DNA of 37,902 bases from Fimbriimonadales bacterium (GCA_026418055.1 JAOACB010000023.1:1-37902), one strand, 5' to 3'. Numbered from the stretch's first letter, positions 24,195-32,805 are shown. Translations and numbers: made by a program. Notes: a model not told the origin generated them from the sequence alone.

Positions 24195-25055
24195 ATGGCG
24201 ACGCTGAAGCAGATCCGGCAGCGCATCCGCACCGCGAAGAACATCCAGCAGATCACGCGGGCGATGAAGCTGGTGGCCGCGGCGAGGCTCAAGCGCGCCA
24301 CCGACCGGGTTCTGCAGGCGCGGCCCTACAGCGACAAGCTGCGCGGATTCATGCAGTCGCTGGCGGCGGCGGGCGAGCTGCCGCCGCACCCGCTGCTGCA
24401 GCGTCCCGAGAGCATCGAGCGCTACACGCTGATCCTCGTCACCGCCGAGCGCGGCCTGTGCGGCTCCTACAACACCAACCTCATCCGCAAGGCGTCGGAG
24501 TTCCTCGCGTCGCAGGAGGGCGAGCCCACGCTGATCACCGTCGGCAGGAAGGGTACGCAGTTCTTCTCCAAGCGGGGCTACGACATCGTGCACTCGCACA
24601 CGCTGCCGACGTCCGGAGCGCGCATCTCCGACGCCGTCGAGATCGCCCAGATCGCGCGCAGGATGTTCGAGGAGGGCGAGACGGACGCGATCTTCGTCTG
24701 CTACAGCAAGTTCCACTCCGCCATCCGTCAGGTGCCGCAGGTGGTGCAGCTGCTGCCGATCGAGCCGCCGCAGCAGGCCGGCGACGCGTCGAGCGTGGAC
24801 TTCGCGTTCGAGCCCGACGCCGCCACCCTGCTGGACACGCTGCTTCCGAGGTACTTCCTGTCGCTGGTGTGGCAGGCGTTGCTCGAGGCCACGGCCAGCG
24901 AGCACGGCTCGCGCATGAGCGCGATGACCAGCGCCACCGACAACGCCGGCAAGATGATCCAGACCCTGACGCTCAAGGCCAACCGCGAGAGGCAGGCCGG
25001 CATCACCAAGGAGATCCTCGAGGTGGTCGGCGGAGCCGAGGCTCTCAAGGCCTGA
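24195..25055 (+). CDS. atpG: ATP synthase F1 subunit gamma
   Basis: A 286-residue central-stalk protein. The N-terminal helix reads RIRTAKNIQQITRAMKLVAA and the C-terminal helix has the signature MTSATDNAGKMIQTLTLKAN, then RERQAGITKEILEVVGGAEA. The Rossmann-like middle has TAERGLCGSYNTNLIRKA. GGAGGG lies nine bases upstream of the ATG. It is the last gene of the operon: the stop is followed nine bases later by the end of a convergent gene, so atpD and atpC are missing from their usual place. Confidence 0.96.
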   Translation: MATLKQIRQRIRTAKNIQQITRAMKLVAAARLKRATDRVLQARPYSDKLRGFMQSLAAAGELPPHPLLQRPESIERYTLILVTAERGLCGSYNTNLIRKASEFLASQEGEPTLITVGRKGTQFFSKRGYDIVHSHTLPTSGARISDAVEIAQIARRMFEEGETDAIFVCYSKFHSAIRQVPQVVQLLPIEPPQQAGDASSVDFAFEPDAATLLDTLLPRYFLSLVWQALLEATASEHGSRMSAMTSATDNAGKMIQTLTLKANRERQAGITKEILEVVGGAEALKA

Positions 25056-25064
25056 CGCCGGGCT

Positions 25065-27416
25065 TCAGAAGCCGACCTGCTCGGTGCGTCGGATGATCTC
25101 CTCCTGCAGCTCCGGACCGATGTCGCTGAAGTAGTCGCTGTAGCCGGCCACCCGGACGATCAGGCCCCGGTGGGCCTCGGGATCCCTCTGCGCGGCGCGC
25201 AGGGTCTCGGCGCTCACCACGTTGAACTGGATGTGGTGCCCGTCCAGGCTGAAGTAGGTGCGCACCAGCTGCCTCAGCTTGGCGATCCCCTCGTCGTCGC
25301 GCAGCAGGTCCGGCGTGAACTTCTGGTTCAGCAGCGTGCCGCCGGTCCGCACGTGGTCGATCTTCGCGACCGAGCGGATCACGGCCGTCGGCCCGTTGCG
25401 GTCGGCCCCCTGCACGGGGGAGACGCCCTCGGACAGCGGCGTGTGCGCCCGGCGTCCGTCGGCCGACGCGCCCATCTTCTTGCCGAAGTACACGTGGCTG
25501 GTGGTGGGCAGCAGGTCCAGTCCGTACCGCCCGCCGCGCTGGTTGGGCCGGCCGTCGATGCAGGCGAACGCGGCCTCGAACACGCGGCGCATCAGCTGGT
25601 CGGCCGCGTCGTCGTCGTTGCCGTACTTGGGCGAGCGGTTGACGAGCGTCAGGCGCAGCCGCTCGCGGCCCTCGAAGTCGGCGGCGAGCGCCTCCAGCAG
25701 CTCTCCCATCGAGAAGCTGCTCCTCTCGTACACGTGGTGGCGGATCGCCGCCAGGCTGTCGGTCACCGTGCCGAGGCCGACCGCCTGGATGTAGCTCGTG
25801 TTGTAGCGCGCTCCGCCCGCGTGGTAGTCGGTCGCCTTGGCGATGCAGTCGTCGATCAGCACCGAGAGGAATGGCGCGGGCAGGTGCTCGGCGTAGAGCC
25901 GCTCGATGGCGTCGTTGCCGCGGATCTTGACGTCGACGAAGTGCCGCAGCTGCGTCTCGAAGGCCGCGAACAGCTCGTCGAAGGTTTCGAACGATCGCGG
26001 ATCGCCGGTGCCGGGTCCCAGCCGCTTGCCGGTCAGCGGATCCACGCCGTCGTTCAGCGCGATCTCCAGCACCTTCGGCAGGCTCAGGTAGCCGGTCAGG
26101 ATGTACGCCTCCTTGCCGAACGCGCCCGCCTCGACGCAGCCGCTGGCGCCGCCGCAGCGCGCGTCCACGATGTCCTTCCCCTGGCGCAGCAGCTCCTGAA
26201 GGATCGCGTCGGTGTTGAACAGCGACGGCTGGCCGAACCCGGTTCGCACGATGCGCAGCGCCCTGTCGACGTAGGCGTCGGGGTTCTTGCGGCTGATCTG
26301 CACCATCGAGCTGGGCTGCAGCAGCCGCATCTCCTCGATCACGTCGAGCAGCAGGTAGGTCATCGGGTTCACGGCGTCCGAACCGTCCGGCCGCACGCCT
26401 CCCAGGTTGATCAGGCAGAAGTCGGTGTAGGTGCCGCTCTCCTGAGCCGTCACGCCGACCTTGGGGGGCGCCGGCTGGTTGTTGAACTTGATCCAAAACG
26501 CCTGCAGCAGCTCGCGGGCCATCGGCTCGGTGAGCGTGCCGTCCTCGAGGCCCCGTCGGTAGAACGGCCACAGGTGCTGGTCGAGCCGCCCGGGGTTGAA
26601 CGAGTCCCACGTGTTGTACTCGGTGATCACCCCGAGGTGGACGAACCAGTACATCTGCAGCGCCTCCCACAGATCGCGGGGGGCGTGCGCGGGAACCCGC
26701 CGGCAGTTGGCCGCGATGCGCAGCAGCTCCTGCCGGCGCGACGGGTCGGGCTCGGAGGCGGCCATCCGCTCGGCAAGCTCCGCGTGCCGCTCCGCGAAAC
26801 GGATCACGGCGTCGATGCACACGCGCATGGCGCGCAGCTCGTCGGCCTGCCCGGGGGAGCACGGCTGAGCCAGCCGGCGTTCGATGTCGCCGCGGAAGTC
26901 CAGCAGGCCCCGAGAGTAGATCTTGTCGTCCAGCACCGTGTGTCCGGGAGCGCGCTGCTCCATGAACTCGGTGAACACTCCGGCCTCGAACGCGTCGAGC
27001 CAAGCGGGCTCCATCGACGCGAAGATCCTCTCCCGCTGGGTCCTGCCGCGCCAGAACGGCAGCACCTCCTCGACCAGCAGCCTGCGGTCCTCCTCGGGCA
27101 CCTTGTAGCTGGTGACGGGCCTGCCGTGCAGGGTGTCCAGATCCTCGGCCGAGTGGCAACAGACCTCGGGGTAGGTGGGAGTGGCCTTGGGGCGCGGGCC
27201 CCGCTCTCCGACGATGAGCTCGCCCTCGCCGATCCACAGGGTCTTCTCCTCGTGCACCTTCCGGAACGCGAGGGCGTGCCTCATCGCCGGCGAGAGGCCT
27301 CGACCCTCGGTCTCCGCGTAGGACCGGGTCAGCAGCACGGCGCGCTCGGCCGAGATGCTGGGCACGGCGTCGAGCGACTCCTGCCGAAGTCGGGCGATGC
27401 GTTCGGTTAGGGCCAT
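25065..27416 (-). CDS. Glycyl radical enzyme, closest to trans-4-hydroxy-L-proline dehydratase type
   Basis: A 783-residue PFL-like enzyme. The thiyl radical Cys427 and the general base Glu429 lie in SGCVEAGAFGKEAYILTGYL, and the radical-bearing Gly758 in RVAGYSDYFSDI near the C-terminus. GCVE excludes true pyruvate formate-lyase, which has adjacent cysteines. The following A/T-G-x-FGKEAY text, from memory, matches hydroxyproline dehydratase (HypD/PflD) better than the GCVEP of glycerol or choline enzymes. Also seen are NTWDSFNPGRLDQHLWPFY and HIQFNVVSAETLRAAQRDP. It needs a radical-SAM activase and oxygen-free conditions; no activase gene is in the window. The start at 27416 follows the promoter/palindrome at 27422-27443. 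Confidence 0.85.
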   Translation of the reverse strand: MALTERIARLRQESLDAVPSISAERAVLLTRSYAETEGRGLSPAMRHALAFRKVHEEKTLWIGEGELIVGERGPRPKATPTYPEVCCHSAEDLDTLHGRPVTSYKVPEEDRRLLVEEVLPFWRGRTQRERIFASMEPAWLDAFEAGVFTEFMEQRAPGHTVLDDKIYSRGLLDFRGDIERRLAQPCSPGQADELRAMRVCIDAVIRFAERHAELAERMAASEPDPSRRQELLRIAANCRRVPAHAPRDLWEALQMYWFVHLGVITEYNTWDSFNPGRLDQHLWPFYRRGLEDGTLTEPMARELLQAFWIKFNNQPAPPKVGVTAQESGTYTDFCLINLGGVRPDGSDAVNPMTYLLLDVIEEMRLLQPSSMVQISRKNPDAYVDRALRIVRTGFGQPSLFNTDAILQELLRQGKDIVDARCGGASGCVEAGAFGKEAYILTGYLSLPKVLEIALNDGVDPLTGKRLGPGTGDPRSFETFDELFAAFETQLRHFVDVKIRGNDAIERLYAEHLPAPFLSVLIDDCIAKATDYHAGGARYNTSYIQAVGLGTVTDSLAAIRHHVYERSSFSMGELLEALAADFEGRERLRLTLVNRSPKYGNDDDAADQLMRRVFEAAFACIDGRPNQRGGRYGLDLLPTTSHVYFGKKMGASADGRRAHTPLSEGVSPVQGADRNGPTAVIRSVAKIDHVRTGGTLLNQKFTPDLLRDDEGIAKLRQLVRTYFSLDGHHIQFNVVSAETLRAAQRDPEAHRGLIVRVAGYSDYFSDIGPELQEEIIRRTEQVGF

Positions 27417-27421
27417 GGTCC

Positions 27422-27443
27422 CGCTTCCAGTGTACAGGAAGCG
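27422..27443. promoter_or_regulatory. Palindrome overlapping the -10 of the glycyl radical enzyme gene
   Basis: The 7-bp arms CGCTTCC (27422-27428) and GGAAGCG (27437-27443) enclose AGTGTACA. On the minus strand the centre contains TACACT, a -10-like hexamer ending 12 bases before the ATG. A regulator bound here would mask the promoter, which suits a gene that should be switched off in air. Confidence 0.5.
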
Positions 27444-27453
27444 CGGGGCAAAG

Positions 27454-28545
27454 TCACGCGTCGGCCAGCGCGTCCGCGACCATCCAGCCGCACACGGCGC
27501 CGATGTACACCAGGTTGCCGCCCCAGAGCAGCATCTGGCTCCCCAGCCCCCCGCCCGCCACCGAGGCCGCCAGAGCGAGGAACACGGTCGCCGCGGCCAC
27601 GGCGCCCACCAGTCGGCTGGTGGAGCGGTTGAAGGCTCCCTGCGACAGCCCGAGGGCGGCGTACAGCACCGCGGCCAGCCAGAAGTTCACCACAGCCACG
27701 GAAGCCAGCGCCAAGTTGGGCGACAGCCGGCCCACCGTGGTGGTGACCGTGGATTGGAACCGGTCGAGGAACCCGCCCACCAGAAGGCTGGCGCCGATGG
27801 CCACGCCGCTGAGGAACGACATCACGACCGCGCCGAGCGTCCAGGCGCTCACGGGCGCGAGGTGCCCGAGCACCGGAGACTCGTCCGACAGCACCAGATA
27901 GATGCAAGCCAGAAGCACCACCGAAGCTCCGACCAGCGGCGCCACCGACTGCCTCCTTCGCGCGACCACGGGGTCGCGCCTCTGGTTGCGCGCCACGGCC
28001 CGCGCCGCGTCGTCGTGCCGCATGCGGTACAGCTCGTTCCTCGGATCCAGCTGGTAGGCGATGGCGTACAGGTTGGCGGCCTCCACCAGGTTGCCCCGCG
28101 CCCGCTCGATGTCTCCGAGCACCGCGTAAGGCACGGGGTTGCGCGGAGCCCTCTGCCGCAGGTACCTGGCGAGCCTCTCCGCCTCGGCGATGCGGCCGCG
28201 GCTGTACAGCACCGTCAGCCGCACGATCTCTTGGGCGAGCGTCACCGAGATCCTCGCCTGCCCGCCGGGCGGCTCGGCGGGCGGCGGCTGGCGCGGAGGG
28301 CTGGGCTGCGCGACCCTCCTGCTGGCCGCCGCCTGCGCGTCCAGCAGACGATCGTACTCGCGGCGCCGAGCCGGGTCTCCCAGCACCTCGTAGGCCTCGG
28401 TGATCCGCAGGAACATCTCCTTGGCGTTCGGCGCCTTGCTCCGGTCGGGGTGGTAGCGGAGCACGAGCTTGCGGTAGGCCGAGCGGATCTCGTCGGCCGT
28501 GCAGGTTCGGGGCAGTCCCAGCGTGTCGTAGTGGGTCTTCGCCAT
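27454..28545 (-). CDS. Membrane-anchored J-domain protein
   Basis: A 363-residue protein. Residues 1-70 are a J domain with the DnaK-stimulating HPD at 32-34 (YRKLVLRYHPDRSKAPNAKE), helix IV ending in LGDPARRREYDRLL. A linker rich in Pro (PSPPRQPPPAEPPG) leads to a region with one or two TPR-like units (VLYSRGRIAEAERLARYLRQ; AVLGDIERARGNLVEAANLY). About five transmembrane segments follow from residue 195 on. There is no zinc-finger or DnaJ C-terminal domain, so it is not the general chaperone DnaJ but a specialised co-chaperone that recruits DnaK to the membrane. Its client is unknown. Confidence 0.85.
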   Translation of the reverse strand: MAKTHYDTLGLPRTCTADEIRSAYRKLVLRYHPDRSKAPNAKEMFLRITEAYEVLGDPARRREYDRLLDAQAAASRRVAQPSPPRQPPPAEPPGGQARISVTLAQEIVRLTVLYSRGRIAEAERLARYLRQRAPRNPVPYAVLGDIERARGNLVEAANLYAIAYQLDPRNELYRMRHDDAARAVARNQRRDPVVARRRQSVAPLVGASVVLLACIYLVLSDESPVLGHLAPVSAWTLGAVVMSFLSGVAIGASLLVGGFLDRFQSTVTTTVGRLSPNLALASVAVVNFWLAAVLYAALGLSQGAFNRSTSRLVGAVAAATVFLALAASVAGGGLGSQMLLWGGNLVYIGAVCGWMVADALADA

Positions 28546-28555
28546 GCGCCGTGGG

Positions 28556-28575
28556 CGTTCGCCGCGCTGCGAACG
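28556..28575. promoter_or_regulatory. Palindrome just downstream of the -10 of the J-domain gene
   Basis: The arms CGTTCGC and GCGAACG (7 bp each) flank CGCGCT. On the minus strand the site directly follows a -10-like TACAAT (28576-28581), so it spans the expected transcription start. It could be an operator or a 5'-leader hairpin. Confidence 0.45.
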
Positions 28576-28606
28576 ATTGTACAGGAAAGTATCGGACGGT
28601 TCCGGC

Positions 28607-29860
28607 CTAGATCCTCTGCAGGTAGGACGCGTAGCCCGAGTAGAACGAGAACACCAGGTAGCCCACGAACGCCGCCACGGCGAGGTACGCGAAAGCCCCC
28701 AGGATCACCGCGTTGCGCTTGGCCAGAGTCGCCGCCTCGTCCTCGTAGTACTCCGAGAGCTTGAGCAGCATCTGGTCGAGGTTGCCGGTCGTCTCGCCGG
28801 TGCGGATCATGTCGAGCACGATCGGCGAGAAGACCCCCGCCTCGCTCAAGGCCTGGGAGACGGTGCCGCCCTCCTGCAGCATGCGGGCGCCGGGATAGAT
28901 GCGGGATCGGATGTACTCGTTGCCGCAGGCGTCGGCGGCCAGCAGCATCGCTCGGTGCATCGGCACGCCTCCACGGTAGAGCGCTCCGAAGGCCCTGCCG
29001 AACTTGGCGGTGGCGAAGCCCCGTACCGTGCCGGCCAGGCCCGGCACCACCGACAGCGCCAGGTCCCACCCCCGTCGGATCGCAGGGTTCTGCAGCCCCA
29101 CGCGCAGGAACAGGAACAGCGCCAGCAACGCCGGTCCGAGCACCATCCAAGTTCCGGGCTCGTTCAGAGGGTTGTGGAGGCGGAACGGCGAACCCTGCGG
29201 CGCCACCGACGACAGGATCAGGTTCGCTCCGCCGACGATCAGCACCGACATCGCCACCACCACCTTGGGATACATCGTCTCGCGGCGGATCATGCGGCGC
29301 AGGGCGATCTCCGACTCGACGTAGCCGGCCAGGTCGGAGAGGGTCCGCTCCAGCATGCCGCCCTCCTCGCCCGCGCGGATCAGGCTCAGCATCAGGGGCG
29401 AGAAAACCTCGGGATACCTCTGCAGGCCCGCGCTGAGGGGCCGGCCCGCCTGGGCGTGGTCCCTCAGCTCCAACAGGATGCGCCGCAGCTTCGGCTGGCG
29501 CGTCTGGCGCGAGAGCGTCTCCAGGCTCTGCACCATGCCGACCCCCGCGCCCAGCATCGACGAGAGCTGACGGAACAGGAACATCAGGTGGGGCAGACCG
29601 ACCTTGCCGAAGATCGGCCCCAAGAGCGCCGTCGCGACCGTTGGGCGCGGCCCGACCGGAGGCGGCGAGGGAGAGCCGGGCGGGGGACTCTGCCGAGGCT
29701 CGGGCGGCCGCTCGGCGCCGGGCGACGCCTCGCGGACGTGCTCCACCCTCCATCCTCTGGACGCGAGCGCGCGAGCCGCGTCGTCCAGGTCGCGGGCGAC
29801 CAGCCTCCCGGACTGCGGCGAGCCTTGGGAGTCGGTGGCGCGGTACTCGAAGACGGGCAT
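28607..29860 (-). CDS. pilC: PilC/GspF-family inner-membrane platform protein
   Basis: A 417-residue protein of the type IV pilus/type II secretion platform family. The N-terminal module (MPVFEYRATDSQGSPQSGRL) is followed by a Pro-rich linker and two T2SSF domains: the first about 80-205 (FRQLSSMLGAGVGMVQSLE; PEVFSPLMLSLIRAGEEGG) and the second about 275-400 (GALYRGGVPMHRAMLLAADA; FSPIVLDMIRTGETTGNLDQ), with membrane helices after each. It organises pilus subunit extraction at the inner membrane. No pilB, pilT or pilM genes are adjacent, so the machine is dispersed. It could serve the three prepilin-like proteins in this window. GAGGAG precedes the start. Confidence 0.9.
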   Translation of the reverse strand: MPVFEYRATDSQGSPQSGRLVARDLDDAARALASRGWRVEHVREASPGAERPPEPRQSPPPGSPSPPPVGPRPTVATALLGPIFGKVGLPHLMFLFRQLSSMLGAGVGMVQSLETLSRQTRQPKLRRILLELRDHAQAGRPLSAGLQRYPEVFSPLMLSLIRAGEEGGMLERTLSDLAGYVESEIALRRMIRRETMYPKVVVAMSVLIVGGANLILSSVAPQGSPFRLHNPLNEPGTWMVLGPALLALFLFLRVGLQNPAIRRGWDLALSVVPGLAGTVRGFATAKFGRAFGALYRGGVPMHRAMLLAADACGNEYIRSRIYPGARMLQEGGTVSQALSEAGVFSPIVLDMIRTGETTGNLDQMLLKLSEYYEDEAATLAKRNAVILGAFAYLAVAAFVGYLVFSFYSGYASYLQRI

Positions 29861-29872
29861 GGATCGCGCTCC

Positions 29873-30382
29873 TCAGTCCGTCAGGCGAACTCCCTCCAAC
29901 CGCTGGACGCTGTCCGGCGGATCGGAGGTTCGGGCGAGCAGCTCCAGCACGGTCCATGGACCCCCCTCCAAGGGCACGGGTCGCTCCGGCTCGAGGTCCG
30001 ACCACGGAGCCAGCACGAAGCGCCGATCGGCCAGGGCCGGATGGGGCAGCGTCAGGCGCTCCGAAACCAGCCGCAACGACCCATAGGCGAGCAGGTCGAG
30101 GTCGATCTCCCTGGGTCCGTACCGCTCTCGGGGAACGCGGCCGAGCCGGCGCTCGATCTCCCGCAACCGCTCGAGCAGAGCGAACGGGCCGATCTCCACC
30201 GTGCCGGCGACCACGGCGTTGAGGAACCTCGGCTGGCGCTCGACGATGCGCGGGTCCGTCTCGTACACCGGGCTGGCCGTCAGGCCACGCACGACCGGCC
30301 CGAGCAGGCGCACGGCGGCGCGCATCGTCCCCAGCCTGTCGCCGAGGTTCGAGCCCAAGGCGATCGCCACGCCCGTTCCCAC
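29873..30382 (-). CDS. folK: 2-amino-4-hydroxy-6-hydroxymethyldihydropteridine pyrophosphokinase
   Basis: A 169-residue HPPK that transfers pyrophosphate from ATP to hydroxymethyl-dihydropterin in folate synthesis. It shows the N-terminal VAIALGSNLGDR, the SPVYETDP block, the Asn of RFLNAVVAGT and the signature GPREIDLDLLAYG with metal-binding Asp residues, then LPHPALADRRFVLAP. The start is uncertain: GTG 30382 gives a normal-length N-terminus, GTG 30370 is possible. Other folate genes are not adjacent. It ends 12 bp before the pilC start. Confidence 0.93.
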   Translation of the reverse strand: MGTGVAIALGSNLGDRLGTMRAAVRLLGPVVRGLTASPVYETDPRIVERQPRFLNAVVAGTVEIGPFALLERLREIERRLGRVPRERYGPREIDLDLLAYGSLRLVSERLTLPHPALADRRFVLAPWSDLEPERPVPLEGGPWTVLELLARTSDPPDSVQRLEGVRLTD

Positions 30383-30445
30383 GCCCGCAGGTTTACCACG
30401 CCCCGGCAGGAATCCGAACTCGGAGCGTCGAAAAGGTTCCTTCGC

Positions 30446-32399
30446 ATGAAAGCGCCGGCCGTCCCGCCGCAAGAGGCCCAGACTCCCAAGCCGCGACCGA
30501 TCCGCGCGCGGGCGATCGTGCTGGCGCTGCTCTTCCTGTTCCCGGTGGTCTACATGACCACCAACCAGATGGTGTCGAGCATCTTCAGCCTGATGACGGT
30601 GCCCGTGGCGCTGCTCATCGTGCTGGCGTTCGCCAACTGGCCCCTGCGAAGGTTCGCTCCCAAGCTCGCTCTCTCGCAAGCCGATCTGATCGTGGTGTTC
30701 TCGCTGTCCGCGGTGGCCGCCTCGGTCGCGGGAGAGTGGACGGGCGTGATGCACCCCAGCGTGCATTCGCTGATCTTCCAGTCGGAGACCAGCGACTACG
30801 CGAAGAAGTACTTCATCCAGTATCTGCCCGACTGGCTGATCGTCAAGGACAAGACCCTGGTGCAGGACATCGAGGGCGGCGGGAAGGGCCTTCTGTACGT
30901 GCTGGGCCGGGTGCCGTTCTTCCTGAGATACTACGTCGCCTGGGGCGGCCTGATGGTCGCCACGCTGCTGGCCATGCTGTGCATCAACAGCCTGATGCGC
31001 AAGGCGTGGTGCGAGACCGAGCGGCTGGCCTTCCCGCTGATCCAGCTGCCGGTGGCGCTCTCGGACGAGAAGGGCTCGCTGTTCCGCTCCAAGCCGATGT
31101 GGATCGCCTTCGCGGCGATGTTCGGGATCGACATGCTGAACGGCATCAGCTACCTGTTCCCGAACGTGCCTTCGATCCCCACCAAGACGATCATCGACCT
31201 GGGGGCGCTGTTCAAGGATCCGCCGTACAACAGCATCGGCCTCACGCCGATTGCCATCTACCCGTTCATGGCCGCGCTGGGCTTCTTCATCCCCAGCGAC
31301 CTGGTGTTCAGCTTCGTGCTCTTCTACCTGCTGCGCAAGATCACGCACGTGATCCTGGCCAGCCAAGGGTTCCCCCAGGGGGTGTTCAGCGGCACGTACA
31401 TCGCTCCGGGACCGCCCTACTTCGACGAGCAGTCTTGGGGCGGCGTGCTGGCTCTGTTCGTGGGGGCGGTTTGGTTCGGCCGCTCGAGCCTGAAGGAGGT
31501 TTGGCGCGACATCCTGACGGGCCGCAAGCCCGAGGACGGCGGGGTGCCCCACCGCTGGGCCTTCCTGCTGCTGCTCGCGTGCATGGCGGTGGTGATCGGC
31601 TACGGCATGGCGGGCGAGCTGCCGCTGTGGTACTCCACCGTGTACACGGTGCTGTTCCTGGTGTTCTGCGTGGTGCTCACCCGCATGCGCGCGCAGATCG
31701 GATGCCCCACGCACGAGTTCGCGTTCTTCGGACCCAACAGCTTCATGAACAGGTTCTTCGGCACCCGCTGGCTCACCGACGGTCAGTCGGCTTGGGTCAG
31801 CCAGGTGTTCCCTGTTCATGAACCGCCTGCACCGCAACCATCCGATGCCGTACCAGCTGGAGGCCATCAAGATGGCCCAGCTGAACCGCATCAACCAGAG
31901 GCAGGTGTTCCTGGGCATCGCGGCGTTCTCGGTGATGGCGTATCTCGTCGCGCGCTACAGCTACCACGCCTCCAACTTCCGGCTGGGAGACCGCGGCTAC
32001 TGGAACGAGGGCGAGACCTACCTGCGGAACATCGTCGACAAGCGGTCCGGTCCGGACATGGTGGGCATCACGATGACCATGGCGGGCTTCGCGATGGTCA
32101 TGGCCATGGACGCGGTGCGCTTCCGCTTCCCGGGCTTTCCGCTGCACCCCGCCGGCTACGTGCTGTCGCTGAACTTCGGGGTGGACTACTACTGGTTCGG
32201 CGTGCTGGTGGCGATGCTGATCAAGAACTTCGTGCAGAAGTACTACGGCCTGAGGGGCTACGACAAGCTGCGCCAGGTGGGCTTCGGCATCCTCATCGGC
32301 GAGTACCTCTCCGAGATCATCTGGGTGACGTTTTCGATCCTCACGCGGCAGAGCACCTACACGATGAGCTTCAACGACCGGTCGCTGGGCTTGCAGTAG
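30446..32399 (+). CDS. DUF6785/DUF6784-type polytopic membrane protein, frameshifted
   Basis: Reading through one extra base restores a 650-residue protein. After a Pro-rich N-terminus it has many transmembrane helices (AIVLALLFLFPVVYM, APKLALSQADLIVVFSLSAV and others) and a C-terminal region (NFGVDYYWFGVLVAMLIKNF) that continues in the +1 frame. The frame breaks at CCC 31810-31812: deleting one C gives QVFLFMNRLHRN, which joins both halves in phase. Without the correction the first frame runs as nonsense to 32425. The domain pair is, as I recall, common in Armatimonadota and Planctomycetota and has no known function. AAAAGG lies nine bases upstream of the ATG. Either a sequencing/assembly error or a recent mutation. 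Confidence 0.75.
31818..32399 (+). pseudogene. C-terminal part of the frameshifted DUF6785/DUF6784 protein, in the shifted frame
   Basis: This 193-codon frame begins at an internal Met (MNRLHRNHPMPYQLEAIKMA) that is in the middle of the restored protein and carries the last four or so membrane helices (LLIKNF-type MLIKNFVQKYYGLRGYDKLR, then VGFGILIGEYLSEIIWVTF). No ribosome-binding site precedes 31818. It is best seen as the separated tail of the gene at 30446, not an independent gene. Confidence 0.65.
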
Positions 32400-32465
32400 G
32401 GGAGCGTCCGGCCTCTGCGGCTTGACGGGAGCGGCCCCGATGGGGTTCAATCTGCCGGTCTCGCG

Positions 32466-32538
32466 GCGGGTATAGCTCAGGGGTTAGAGCGCCTGACTGT
32501 GGCTCAGGAGGTCGAGGGTTCAATTCCGTCTACCCGCC
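32466..32538 (+). tRNA. tRNA-His (GTG)
   Basis: The acceptor arms are GCGGGTA (32466-32472) and TACCCGC (32531-32537) with discriminator C32538. G32465 can serve as the -1 G that pairs with C73, the hallmark of tRNA-His. The D arm is GCTC/GAGC and the anticodon stem CCTGA/TCAGG, with the anticodon GTG at 32499-32501. CCA is encoded at 32539-32541. The T stem has a G.G mismatch (32516 with 32528). A TTTTT run at 32551-32555 follows and may help termination. Confidence 0.95.
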
Positions 32539-32690
32539 CCATCCACCGGTTTTTCTCCGCAGGTTCCCCCTTTGACCTGGGTTGCTCGGTCCGACGCCGG
32601 ACGGCGTCCGAGAGGAGTCTCGCCCGCCGAGGAGCCAGGGCGGGCGTTCCGCCATCGGCGGCGTTCCTGGGCCGAACCATCCTAGAGGTG

Positions 32691-32706
32691 TTTCCCTCCC
32701 GGGAAA
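32691..32706. promoter_or_regulatory. Inverted repeat TTTCCC/GGGAAA, distal operator candidate
   Basis: The 6-bp arms flank TCCC. It shares the TTTCC...GGAAA core with the palindrome at 32783-32794, 90 bp closer to the regulator gene, suggesting two binding sites for the same protein. Confidence 0.45.
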
Positions 32707-32782
32707 GAAGAGCCATCCTTGGGAACATCTTGCATTGCCATTTGTAGAAACCCCGCGCAAAGCTATACGGATCATGCGTAAG

Positions 32783-32805
32783 GTTTCCGGAAACGGCGTT
32801 ATACT
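32783..32805 (+). promoter_or_regulatory. Palindrome GTTTCCGGAAAC plus -10 TATACT for the ArsR operon
   Basis: The 12-bp perfect palindrome (32783-32794) lies in the -35/-10 spacer region just upstream of TATACT (32800-32805), 19 bases before the ATG at 32825. A protein bound there would exclude RNA polymerase. The encoded ArsR-type regulator is the obvious candidate for autoregulation. Confidence 0.55.

Noticed and set aside
22301-24301. 666-codon minus-strand frame across atpH and atpA
   Set aside because: Shadow frame of two clear ATP synthase genes.
25061-25073. GGCTTC-A-GAAGCC as terminator between atpG and the convergent gene
   Set aside because: The loop would be a single base and the sequence is within the end of the convergent coding region.
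25170-27410. 746-codon plus-strand frame
   Set aside because: Antisense of the glycyl radical enzyme gene; no recognisable motif.
25065-27416. Pyruvate formate-lyase (pflB)
   Set aside because: PFL has two adjacent catalytic cysteines; here a single Cys sits in GCVE, the dehydratase-type motif.
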